This document shows positions 11,255 to 21,494 of a stretch of DNA of 64,000 nt, one piece after another. Source of the stretch: Straminergon stramineum (Eukaryota > Streptophyta > Bryopsida > Hypnales > Calliergonaceae); NCBI GenBank assembly GCA_963920665.1, contig OY987264.1, positions 20,812,906-20,876,905 on the forward strand. Reading direction: 5' to 3'. A program made the translations under genes and the position numbers. Below the pieces are notes generated by a model. It did no database searches, was not told the DNA's origin, and saw only the letters and a list, made by a program, of their open reading frames with translations. Numbering within the stretch: the first letter of the stretch is position 1; every line of letters starts with the position of its first letter.

Positions 11255-13003
11255 TCAAGCAGATTTTGTTAATCGGTCCACTACGACAAAGATGCTATCA
11301 TACCCGGTGGGAGTTCTAGGAAGTCCTACAATAAAATCCATAGTGATAGATTCCCATTTTAAATTTGGAACTCCTAGAGGTTGTAAGAATCCAGGACTTT
11401 TTATTTGTTCAATCTTTGAAATTTGACACTTTAAACACCTTTCTACATATTCTTTAATGTCTTTTTTCATTCCTTGCCAAAAATAATGACGTTTAATAGC
11501 CAAATAGGTCTTTTGAAAACCTGGATGGCCTGCAATAGGTATATCATGAAGATCATGTATAATATTGAGTCTGAATTCCCCTTGTTTGGGAATACAAACT
11601 CTTGCATTGTAATATAAGACACCATCCTCTAAGATATACACTTTAAATTTTTCTATTTCTTCAATTGACCTAGTTTCTTTAGTTAAACTTTCATATGGAT
11701 ATTGAAAAGTTTCATCATTCACATAATGTAATTTAATCTCATCTATCAAAGAATTTCTGATACATGAGATTGCATTTGCTAACGGTCGTCTAGAAAGAGC
11801 ATCAACAACAACGTTTTCTTTTCCTTTAATATATTCAAGCTCAAAATCAAATTCTTGCATCAATTCCATCCATCGACATTGTCTTCTACTTAAATTTGGT
11901 TGAGTTGACAAGTACCTCAATGATTGGTGATCGGTTTCAATCTTAAATTTCACCCCTAGTAAATAATGTCTCCAAACTTTCAAGGCATGAATGACTGCTA
12001 ACAATTCTTTTTCATGGATTGGATAATTTAATTCCGCATTATTTAACTTTCGAGATTCAAACACAATCACTTGTCTATTTTGCATCAAAACATCTCCAAT
12101 TGCTAAATCACTAGCATCAGTGCATAAAACTATATTCCCCTTAAAGGGATCAATAATAGTTAAAATAGGTGCATGAGTTAGAGCTGATTTTAAAACAAAA
12201 AAACTCAAATCACATTCATGATTCCAAACGATCGAATCAGACTTTCCTTTTAGCAAAGTAGTCATAGGGGCAGCTATTTTGGAGAATCCTTTCACAAATC
12301 TTCTATAATAGCTGGCTAGACCTAAGAAACTTCGTACCTCAGTCTTATTTTTGGGTATTGCCCAATCCTCAATCACCTTGACTTTTTTAGGGTCAACCAA
12401 AATTCCATCTTCAGACAAAAGGTGTCCAAGATAATCAATCTGGGATTTAAAAAACTCACATTTGCTCATTTTGGCAAAGAGTTTATTAGCCCTCAAAATC
12501 GCAAATACCTTTCTAAGGTGATCTTTGTGTTCATCTATTGTCTTAGAAAATATCAATATATCATCCATGAACACAAGTACAAATTTACCCAAATATTGAC
12601 GAAATAAAGAATTCATCAAAGTCATAAATGTGGCAGGAGCATTTGTAAGTCCAAAAGGCATTACAACATACTCGTAGTGCCCCAATTGGGATCTAAAAGC
12701 GGTCTTTGCAATATCTGATTCTCTTATTCTAATCTGATGGTAGCCAGTTTTTAAGTCAATCTTAGAATATATCTTTGCCCCATGCAAATAGTCAAACAAA
12801 TCATCAACCCTAGGTAACGGGTACTTATTTTTAATGGTTAATTTGTTTAACCCTCTATAGTCCACGCAAAGTCTCAATGTTCCATCCTTCTTTTTCACGA
12901 AGAGGACGGGTGCACCCCAAGGCGATTTACTTGGTCTAATATATCCTTTAATCAACAAATCGTTCAATTGATTCTCTAACTCAACATTTTGAGCTAAAGA
13001 ATG
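11255..13003 (-). pseudogene. Gypsy pol: reverse transcriptase, RNase H, integrase N-terminus
   Basis: One long frame of about 570 codons. The reverse transcriptase carries [19 protein letters not shown] and the catalytic FMDD (about residues 133-136, plus coordinates near 12560-12571). RNase H follows, with CTDASD, TDHQSL and the DALSRR end. The integrase zinc-binding HHCC module follows (GHPGFQKT ... CLKCQ), then the first core aspartate in TMDFIVGLP. It is bounded by in-frame stops at 13004-13006 and 11255-11257, both TGA where related elements have a sense codon. The enzyme cannot be made from this copy as one polyprotein. The order RT, RNase H, integrase is typical of Ty3/Gypsy rather than Copia. 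Confidence 0.92.
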
Positions 13004-13534
13004 TCAATAGGGTGTTTTAGCTACTGGAGATGCATTAGCTACTAAGTCTATAGCGTGGTCAACTTCTCTCTTAGGTGGCAAATTCTCAATTTCATCCGGA
13101 AATACATCCTCAAATTCTTTCAAAAATGATTTGACATCAACTGAAAACTTGTTCTCTTTCCTTTCATCTTGTACTTCATTCACATGTATCAAATATACTT
13201 CATGGTTCTTTCTAATGGACCTTTTCATTTGCAAATGAGAAAGTAGAGGAACATTAGGCATTGATCTCTTACCTTTGATGATGAAAGGTTTTCCATCTTT
13301 AAGCTTTCCGTGGACAGCTCCCTCCTTACAAGCTATCCAAGCATCCACTTGCCGCAACCATGCCATACCCAAGATCACATCGTAACGAGCTCCATTCCAA
13401 ACTTCAAAGTCCACCTTAGTCTCAACTCCTTAAATGGTCACAGGTGCATTCAAAATGCGGTGGTCAATTGAACTAGTGTCATCATTTGGTAGCAACACCG
13501 AACAAGGTGCTATTGGAATTAGGGGAAGTCCTAA
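13004..13534 (-). pseudogene. Gypsy protease end and protease-RT linker, frameshifted
   Basis: The stretch continues the aspartic protease domain (VILGMAWLRQV is the typical C-terminal flap region), followed by the linker to RT with FEDVFPDEIENLPP. It is in the same frame as pol but out of frame with the upstream gag-protease part: a shift sits at the T6 run 13535-13540. A TAA stop lies at 13430-13432 and a TGA at 13004-13006. These lesions separate gag from pol and make the copy non-autonomous. Confidence 0.82.
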
Positions 13535-14847
13535 TTTTTTGCAAATTGTGCTGAGATCATATTATGGGTAGACCCCGAATCAACCAAAATCATAGAAGGG
13601 TGGTTAGAATTGACATAACCCTTCACTTGCACCACCGTTGGTTCATGCTCCACCTCCATGTTCATAATTGCAGTTGAAACTTGAATCTCCTTGTTATGTT
13701 CATCACTTTCTCCAGCTCCATCCTCCACAGCTAAAGATGTTGTTTCATGCTTCTTGTTTTTGAAACAACTTGAAGATAGGTGTCCTCGTTCATGACACGT
13801 GAAACACAATCCCTTCCTCATGTGCTCCTCCCTTTCCTTTTCACTCAAGCGATTTAACCTCTGAGACTTGTTATCTTGACTTTCCTCACGACGCCTCTTA
13901 GAAAAACAAGGTTCTATATTAGAACCTATGGGCCTTTTACTAAAGCAACTATTACTCCTTTCATTTGCTATGTTTTGTCTCTCAAAATTTTCAACCAATC
14001 GATACGCCTCACTCAAGGTATCAGGTGCATATGCACTCACCTTGAATTTTATGGAATCCTTTAAGTTTTCCACAAAATACTCAACCCTATCACTTTCAGT
14101 CCAAGAAGGAAAATAGGCATAATGTTCATCATACTTAGACTTATACTCAGACACTGACATGTTTCCTTGTCTAAGTCTATACATACCCTGACACATCGAT
14201 GACTGGAAGTTACCAGGAAGGAATTGTTGGAGAAACAAATCCTTAAAGGTTTCCCAAGTTCAAACTGCCCCCATACCTCGGTTATCACGATCCTTTTTAA
14301 GTGTGTCAAACCAAACGCGAGCTTTATCTTTAAGTAATAAGACGGCGGCCTTAATTTTATCACTCTCCTTATAATCTTTTGTAAACATATCCTCCAAGAT
14401 CGACAAGAAAGAAAGGACTTCCTCTGGTTTAACACTACGACCTCCAAAACTAAGGCGAAATACAAGGTGTCTTACATCTTTTCCAACATTAACAGATCGC
14501 CTATTAGTCTGATTATAGTCTTCGGACCTATGACTGTGAGATGAAACATGACCTCTATCATAGTCATCCCTAGAAGAATCCTGAGAAGAAGATGAAGATG
14601 ATGAAGTGCTACTTTTCCTAGGTCGCACTCGCCTTGAACTTTGTGATGTACTTTTCCTCCTCCGACTTACCCTCTCTGACTCAAGGACTTCTTGCCTCTC
14701 AACAATGTCATCTCTCTTTTCCCCTATCAATGGATCAATAACTGGAGGAGCACCTTCACTCCTCAAGTTGTTGATTGCAGCTATAACTGCCCTAGCGATT
14801 GCTTGTTCTATCTCTGGTGTCAACACAACATCCCCTATTTGAGACAT
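13531..14847 (-). pseudogene. Gypsy gag with zinc knuckle, plus protease start
   Basis: The likely start is the ATG at 14845-14847 (MSQIGDVVL), 18 bases inside the LTR edge. Residues about 60-115 are a Ser/Arg-rich basic segment. The capsid-like part (KARVWFDTLKK) is interrupted by an in-frame TGA at 14260-14262, after which the same frame continues through YRLRQGNMSVSEYKSKY. A CX2CX4HX4C zinc knuckle (CFTCHERGHLSSSC) precedes the aspartic protease motif VDSGSTHNMIS. The frame is lost at the homopolymer 13535-13540, giving a false stop at 13531-13533. Gag would bind and package the element RNA. Confidence 0.88.
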
Positions 14848-14865
14848 GACTCTTGAACTCTAAAT

Positions 14866-15568
14866 TGTTACACCTCTCTCACAATAGACTCCAAGAAATG
14901 TCACAAAATATACTCATTAACAAAATGTTTTACAAAGAACTCAAACCACTCGACCATAGAGAGAGATCAATCTCAAAAGATAGTCTCCTCACCCCCGAGC
15001 TCTTCTTATATACTAGAGACTATCAATAAAGACTATTAGTCTTTAAAATAGACTAAGACTTCTTTTCTATCTTTAGCTTTCTATTCTTGGTTCCATCTAG
15101 AACCATCCATTAAAGTAAAGGTCTTAGTTGTACTTCTCTAGATCATATCTCATGCAATCTATTTCTTATCCACATCTTGATCTTCTACTTGGAGTTATCT
15201 AACTCCAAGTTCCATCACACTTATCATCCTTTGGGAATTGTCTAAATCCAATGCACTAGTCATCCAAGTGGAGTTGTCTAACTCCACTACATAAATCCAT
15301 CATTTGGAGATATCTATCTCCAAGCAATCCAGTGTCCTTGTCATCCAATTGGAGTTGTTTGACTCCAGTACACAAATCCACCATTTGGAGAAATCTATCT
15401 CCACGCAATCTCTGCTTGTCCACTAGTGCACATTTCATCATGGATTAGTTATCCATCAATGCATTGATCCATCAAAGGTCATGACATGAAAGTCATGACG
15501 CAATCATCAAACTTATCTCATCCATCAATGCATTCATCCATCAAAGAGTTGTGACAAGGGTCATGACA
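14866..15568 (-). mobile_element. 5' LTR of the chromovirus, complete
   Basis: This 703-bp LTR is read on the minus strand. It starts TGTCATGACC (15568) and ends GGTGTAACA (14866), with TG...CA termini. TATATAA lies at 15006-15012 and should drive transcription toward gag. The U3 part has several perfect short inverted repeats (15188-15209, 15267-15288, 15304-15323). No recognisable TGG-type primer site follows the inner end, which is unusual; the gag ATG comes only 18 bases later. The inner boundary is therefore less sure than the outer one. Confidence 0.8.
15006..15012 (-). promoter_or_regulatory. TATA box in the chromovirus LTR
   Basis: The minus strand reads TATATAA within the LTR, followed 10-30 bases on by a GC-rich 'gagctcgggggtgagg' stretch, where transcription of the element would be expected to start. 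The same box is in the plus-oriented LTR near 9419. Confidence 0.55.
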
Positions 15569-15585
15569 CAATCTCCCCCTTAAAA

Positions 15586-16007
15586 CTAGTCATTGTCCTC
15601 AATGACAAAACTAGGATAATCTTTCCGAAAATCAATCTCTCTTTCCCAAGAGGCTTCATCTTCAGGATAATCCTTCCACTTTATCAAGAATCTTCGGAAT
15701 GATTTATTCCTTAGATTCTGCATATCAACTTTTAGTATCCTTTCAGGCTCTGCAAGTACTGCTCCTTCTGGAGCAACTTTAGGAAGTTCAGGCAGCACAT
15801 GGCTTGGATCAGACACATATTTCCTCAACAAACTCACATGAAAAACATTGTGAATTTTCCAACTGTTAGGCAAGTTCAACTCATAAGCCACTGGTCCTAT
15901 ACGCTTGATAATGTCAAATGGACCACAAAATCGAGGAGATAACTTCCTTGACTTACCAAGCTTCAATCCTGATCTTTGAGGTGTAACTTTCAAAAATACT
16001 TTATCAC
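15586..16007 (-). pseudogene. Second, truncated copy of the Gypsy integrase tail and chromodomain
   Basis: From KVFLKVTPQRSG to the stop, the sequence is a duplicate of 10295-10717 in the same orientation, identical in the protein reading. It breaks off at 'ttatcac' (16001-16007) and passes into host flank. With the LTR at 14866-15568 it forms the end of a tandem element pair (pol end, LTR, gag-pol, LTR) sharing one LTR. The N-terminal residues readable before KVFLK come from host DNA, not from pol. Confidence 0.88.
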
Positions 16008-16011
16008 AATT

Positions 16012-16189
16012 GTCCCCAAACAATATAACAAACACATGCATAGAAGTTTCACAATCCTAATTACAATATACTATAGTTCCTACAAAATATGCTATGCATC
16101 ATAAGAGACTCTACCAAAGCACTAACATATCTTATTAGTTGGAGATTTAACTCAATTGAATCAAGAAAAATTGGCTTTTGGACCAACTT
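16012..16189 (+). repeat. Right copy of the 178-bp exact direct repeat
   Basis: Identical to 8686-8863. It follows the truncated pol fragment after a 4-base junction and continues into unique 'gatccaactcagag'. Together with the left copy it brackets the whole 7-kb Gypsy block. Confidence 0.9.
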
Positions 16190-16824
16190 GATCCAACTCA
16201 GAGAACAACATGATTCCAAAGCACCCAAACTATTCATTCCAAAATAAAGAGGAAAAATCTAGTGTGAACACAAAATTGATGTACCTTCAATCATGATGAT
16301 GCAAACTCTAGAAACAATGCAAGCCCATTGCTCGAGCTTTCTAACCAAAATTTGATCTAGTCATGCAAAATTCCAAACATGAAATGAACACAATCAATCA
16401 ATTCACAAACAACTATAAGATGGAGCAATTTTCACAAATGGAAAAATAGAAAAAGAGCAAAGAAACCCAAAAGAAAGCCTTTTGTCCTTTCACTACAAGA
16501 AACCCATGTTACATATGTTGAATGTTAGTGTTGACATAAAAACATGGAATGTCAAATTGGATATCACCTAAAATCCTTCACCTAAAACACATGTTTTTTA
16601 TAGTGAAAGAACAAATTTCAGATTAATTTCCAACACAATCCCAAGTTTTTCCACTACTTGTATGCCTTCCTCTTTGGTTTGGATGGGAATGGATAATGGC
16701 ATGGCCTTAACTCCAAGTGGTCATCCATCCGTAGTGAATGCTTTACTAGAAATACTATCCTCAGTCAATGAAAATGGTTATTATCTCCCCCACTTCCCAA
16801 GTTTGAACTAGGCCGAAAGGTGTC
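16190..16824. other. Intergenic DNA holding one CACTA mini-element
   Basis: Apart from the foldback at 16491-16605, this stretch holds no gene or other repeat that I recognise. Confidence 0.5.
16491..16605. mobile_element. CACTA-type mini-element, 115 bp
   Basis: It starts CACTACAAGAAACCCATGT, the classic end of plant CACTA (En/Spm) transposons. It ends in the reverse of CACTATAAAAAACATGTG. The flanking 'ctttc' and 'gaaag' extend the inverted repeat, so the exact boundary and 3-bp target duplication are unclear. It is non-coding, so it would depend on a transposase elsewhere. Confidence 0.65.
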
Positions 16825-18454
16825 TGTGAGCCCCTAATTCGTCACCATGGGTTCACTTTTTTTTCCTTTTTTTGGGTATTTTATTATTTTAAATGTAGTT
16901 TTATATACAAAAAAAACCCTAAAGAGGGTAGAACCAAAATACGAGTGTCACATACCAATATAATATTTGGTTTATATTTAAAATATTTGGTCTATATTTA
17001 AAATATTATAGCTAGAATAGCCCAACCACGATTTGTAAATAGGTTAGCACCCAACTAATCATGACAATTTGGTCAATTATAAGTGATGGGCATACCAAGC
17101 TCAAAATCCTATGTAGAGAGGACATCTCTAGGAAAATATTGGTCGAGGGAACCCTAGTGAGTCATGTAGGTCAGTTTCCGGAGATAGGTTCCAGTTTTCC
17201 TATTTCATCGACGAAATAGCAGAACCCCAACTATTGGATTGTAGATGTTAATAATTCCAAGACAAGACCATGGAGGAATATCAGGTCCAAGGACGGTGAT
17301 TTAGGATTAAAACCATGCCCAGGAAACAATGGCAAAGTCAATTCACCAAGATTCCCCTCAGTGTGGAAGATTCCTTTGCCATCAATAACTAAATGAGAGG
17401 GTGGATTTTGATCCTCCTAGGCTGATGTGTAGAATGAAAATATAAGCCTACACATGTGTTGTGCAATCCCATGGGATGTTCCACAAAAAATTTCGAAATT
17501 TTCTGATAGTTAGAAGATGCCTCTCTAGACGATCAACTACCCAAACCTACAATAGAAAATTCCTAGAAATTCCCCAAGTGGCAATAAAATCCCACTAAAA
17601 ATTAGTATATCTTCTTTTATGATAATAAGCTAATCTGACAAGTTTCAAGACATTTCGATATTCAGAAGTACCCAAATCTATATGATTCCATGACAATTAA
17701 CAAAATTTAAAGTTCACGGTGGGGTTGATCAGCAGAGCGGGAGCATATGGAAGTAGAACAGGACCCAAGATAGGTCTCTTCTTACTCCCCACCACCCAAA
17801 TAAAAGCCTACGCTAGTTATTTTTGCTAGAAAAGTCAATCTTTAAAAGTTGGGATTTTTCTCGATTTTGGCATTAAGTTAGCGCTAGCTTTCATTGCAAT
17901 TTTGAAGATAGAAAAAGGGGAGGGAATTTCAATGCATGAAAAATGACCTTCTGAAGCCAATGGCGCAATCAATTTGCGATTCAGAGTTAATCTTCAAAAG
18001 TTAGCTAAGCGGGCCAACACAAGAAGAAAACCTTTAGGATGAAGATGAAAATCCAAAAAGATAAGGTTAACTTAGATGAATGAGAGGAGGTGGGTGCCTG
18101 GGAAAGAGTATAAAAGGGCACCCCTTCTCTTCTCTCACCACCCCCTTTTTTATGTAATTGAGTTCGTTGGGTCCAATTTTTATTGGAATTGTGATATTTT
18201 AGCCACAAAGCTCGTAAATGGTGTTAGTTGGGCACTTTTGACCGTTGTTGTTTTCCAAGCTTGTGAGGTCTTTACGGGTCCCTTGCATTTTGAGTGTGTT
18301 TAGTACTAACTCTCTCAAGCTTGAGCTTGGAGGCTTTATTATCTTACCGTGTTACTAGAAGTTGTGTACGTTTACCTTTGAGGGGCTCTTTTGTCACCTT
18401 CCTTGTCTTGTTGTTGTACCCTAGAGACAACCCTAGAGAAATCCCCCATATGAC
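16825..18454 (+). repeat. LTR 'X', plus-strand copy (about 1.63 kb)
   Basis: It starts TGTGAGCCCCTAATTCGTCA at 16825 and ends just before a primer-site-like TGGCAATGCCACTTTGG at 18455. The matching place in the sister copy reads TGGTGACACCACTTTGG (reverse of 51413-51429). It has a strong TATA box (TATAAAAG, 18109-18116). Segments at 17520-17640 match the reverse complement of 770-870. No protein is encoded. Confidence 0.7.
18109..18116 (+). promoter_or_regulatory. TATA box in LTR X
   Basis: TATAAAAG is set in a GC-richer stretch and followed by 'gggcaccccttctcttctctcacc', the usual look of an LTR promoter. The Y LTRs have the same arrangement (20182-20189 and, on the minus strand, 49674-49681). 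Confidence 0.55.
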
Positions 18455-18607
18455 TGGCAATGCCACTTTGGAGGGCCTTTAGTTCAAGTCCCTTATGATA
18501 CTAACCCTGTATAGCTAGTCTTTTGAATGTTGAAGGTTCTTTTCTTTTGTCTCTAATATTGACATAGTGTTTCTAGTGAGAGATACAAAGGTGTGAGGGT
18601 AGTGGGT

Positions 18608-21494
18608 TGTGAGCCTTCAAGTTGGCACTTGGAACTTGGGGTTTTATTTTTTATTTTTTTATTAGGTTTTTAACGTATTTATATGCAAAAAGGCATAAAA
18701 AGAGTATTTGAGTGGTATTTGGTAGAAGTCCCTGCTAACATAGTGAGGGGTCATCCAAGAAGTACAGAGTATCTAAATTATTCCAATTTCCTACTTCTAG
18801 TGCCTAATGAGAGTCTGGGAGGTCAATTAAGTGTTTCTGAGAGAATTAAGGGTCTGAGTGTTAGCCAGTCCTAGTAGTTGTCCATACTGAAATAAGTCTT
18901 GTAAATGCATGTAATAAGCTGGCTAAGTCTATTTTAGGTCCAGAGAGTCTAGTATAGGTGACCATCCAATTCATAAAGAATTCGGATTTGTAAATACTTA
19001 TTTACAGATAACTTGTAGAAGAATGAACTAAACTACAAATAAAGTGAAGGGAGAGTGATTGGAGTATGAAAAAATGTGCTTTTAACCTCAAAAGCATGCC
19101 AAGAGCCGACATTAGAGTTGGTTGTCTCAAGATTCCCTGATACAAGGATGATTTCCCCCTCGAGTGGAAATTAATAGGGAATTGTTAATTTTAGCTTCCG
19201 TATGAATGGTACAAAGTAAATTATAATGTTGCACTTTTGGCTTGGGAGTTTATTAGAAGCTACCCAAAAAGTTTCAAAATTTTCCAAAATAATCATGATG
19301 ACTCTATGGAAAGTTAACTACCTTTAAATATGGTCATAAATTCCTAGAAATTATCCATATTGTGGCAAAATCCCACTAAAAATTAGGATAAGATTTTGTG
19401 TACTAGTAAAGCGACCCACAAAGTTTGAAGATATTCTGACATTTTAAAGTACCAGAATCAGCAACGACATTGGACTTTTGAAGAATTTTCAACTTGACGG
19501 TTGGTTAACCGTTGTACCAAGAGTTGACGGTAACCAAATGATGTGAATGAAGGGTCTTTTCTTACTTCCACAAACCTTCTAAGTAACCCTAGCCTGACAA
19601 TTTACTCAAAAGATACAAATTCCAAAAGTTAGAGTTTTGACTTTTTTTTAAAGTTATCGTAGGTTGATTTTATGCTTACAAATGGTTGGGAAAAAAGGGG
19701 GTGGAAGACCCCTTAGCCTAATTTGGGTCTTCTAAACACAATGGCACGATTGTTTTTCAATTTGAAGTTGTTCTAGAAGATAGGAAGGGTCCAGCAATAG
19801 GTTTGACTTTTATAGAGTAATTAGTAGTAATTCAAAGTTAATTTCACAAATATCTTTTGGAAAATTGAAGATTGGATTTGAATTAGATCTCTTTTCTTGA
19901 ATAACAAGCCATCTTTGGTCTAAAGAAAGACAATTTAGAAATACTTTGGGTTAATTAGCAAAATATCTAGGTTAGTTAGGGTTATTTTCAAAATAACTTT
20001 GGAAAAAGATCTTAGATTTGATTTGGCCAAGATTTATTAGCTAAATGGAAAGGATTCTAGAGAATTCTTCCATTAAACAAAGATTATTTTGGAATTACGT
20101 TAAGATAGTTTAGAAAATATTTAGGAGTTGAAAGTAAATGTTTTTCCACTAACAACTTACCGAAGAGGGGCCGGGGACAAGTATAAAAGGCCCTTCTCTC
20201 AAGGTTGTCGGTACCCTCATTCTTATATCTAAACTTTGGTTTCGTTTCTCTCGTGCTATCGATGTAATCAAAGCATTGATCTAGGTCGAGATCCAACCTA
20301 ATTTTCATTCTATCTTTTGATTTGCACACTTTGAAAGACGAAAGGATCCCTTCAAAGTGATTTTTATTTGATTTCTTTGAGTTCTTGACGCTAAGCCTCC
20401 ATTTTCTTTGATTTGTGAGAGTTTTCGAAGGGATAGATCCCTAAACTCTAATTTTGTTTAAGATTTCTTGAATACTAACAAATTCTACTCATTACAACAA
20501 AATTTGGTGTTAATAGGCTTAAGGCGGCAAAGCTTGATTTTGTCAAAAGTTTATTAAATGAATCGTTGCCCAAAATTCGTTGTATAACAAAAATTGGGAC
20601 TTCAATTGCTAAAGTTCGGTTTAAACGTTGTCATGTATACCTCCTTTAGTAATTAAATCTTTGATACTTTGAAATTTTAAAAAATGAATCTTTAATGTTC
20701 AGTTAAACACTGTCATGTGTACCTCCTTTAACATTTGACTTTCAAAATACTATTCTTTGACCATTGACACTGTGTATACCTAGGGTTGCCCTTGCACGAC
20801 GAAGCTTTGACTTTGGAATTGAAACTTTTGAGATGGTTCCAAGTATTTAAGTACTTGAAATCATTAGAGAAATCTTTTTCTTTGATTGAAAAATGTCCTT
20901 GCATGTGGTAAGTGAATTGGGACGTTTGATTTTGTAAGAAGGATTAGAGAAAATTAGTCAAAGTTCTTTAGTTTAAATTCTTGAAAAAATCCTTAGTATT
21001 AGTTAGAAGAAACCCAAAATTTAGATTATTTTTTCCTTTAGTTAGAGTTATTAAAATTATTCCAAAAAGAGAGTCCCAATTAGATTAGAACACTTGATTT
21101 GCTTAGTTTAAATTTATTCCAAAAATCCCCAAAATTCGCTTGTTAGTTTAGAATTTTAGAAGTTGGAAAATTTCCCCCAAAACCCCAAAACGAACCCATT
21201 TGAATGTGATAGTTATAGTTAGAGAAAGTTTGCTTAGTTATTTTGGAGAAATTTCCCTCAAAAAACAAAAAACAATTGATTAGTTAGAAAATTAATTAGT
21301 GTATTAGATTAGTCAAAATTAGCGTAGTTGGTGAAGTTTCCAACAATCAGTGATAAGGAAAGGCCATAATCTAGTACCAGAGATCAAAACAAGGTGACCA
21401 GATCCAGATAGATCAATACTGAACCGGGTAACAGACCAAGGCTGGTGACGAACCAAGGTAGGTTGACAGTTGCCAGCCAATCACACCTCGCCAC
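18608..21494 (+). repeat. LTR 'Y', plus-strand copy (about 2.9 kb)
   Basis: It starts TGTGAGCCTTCAAGTTGGCA at 18608 and matches the reverse complement of 48704-51241 over most of its length (compare 18660-18900 with 50930-51190, 20100-20400 with 49500-49740, and 20520-20800 with 49060-49380). TATAAAAG is at 20182-20189. A TGGCGC primer-site-like sequence begins at 21496. The region 20500-20760 has a repeated 'tgtcatgtrtacctccttta' segment. It shares shorter similarities with LTR X (for example 19320-19400), so X and Y are distant relatives. It is non-coding. Confidence 0.65.

Noticed and set aside
10295..14847. Endogenous pararetrovirus
   Set aside because: Domain order gag-protease-RT-RNase H-integrase with a chromodomain, LTRs and a polypurine tract identify a Ty3/Gypsy retrotransposon; there is no movement-protein region.
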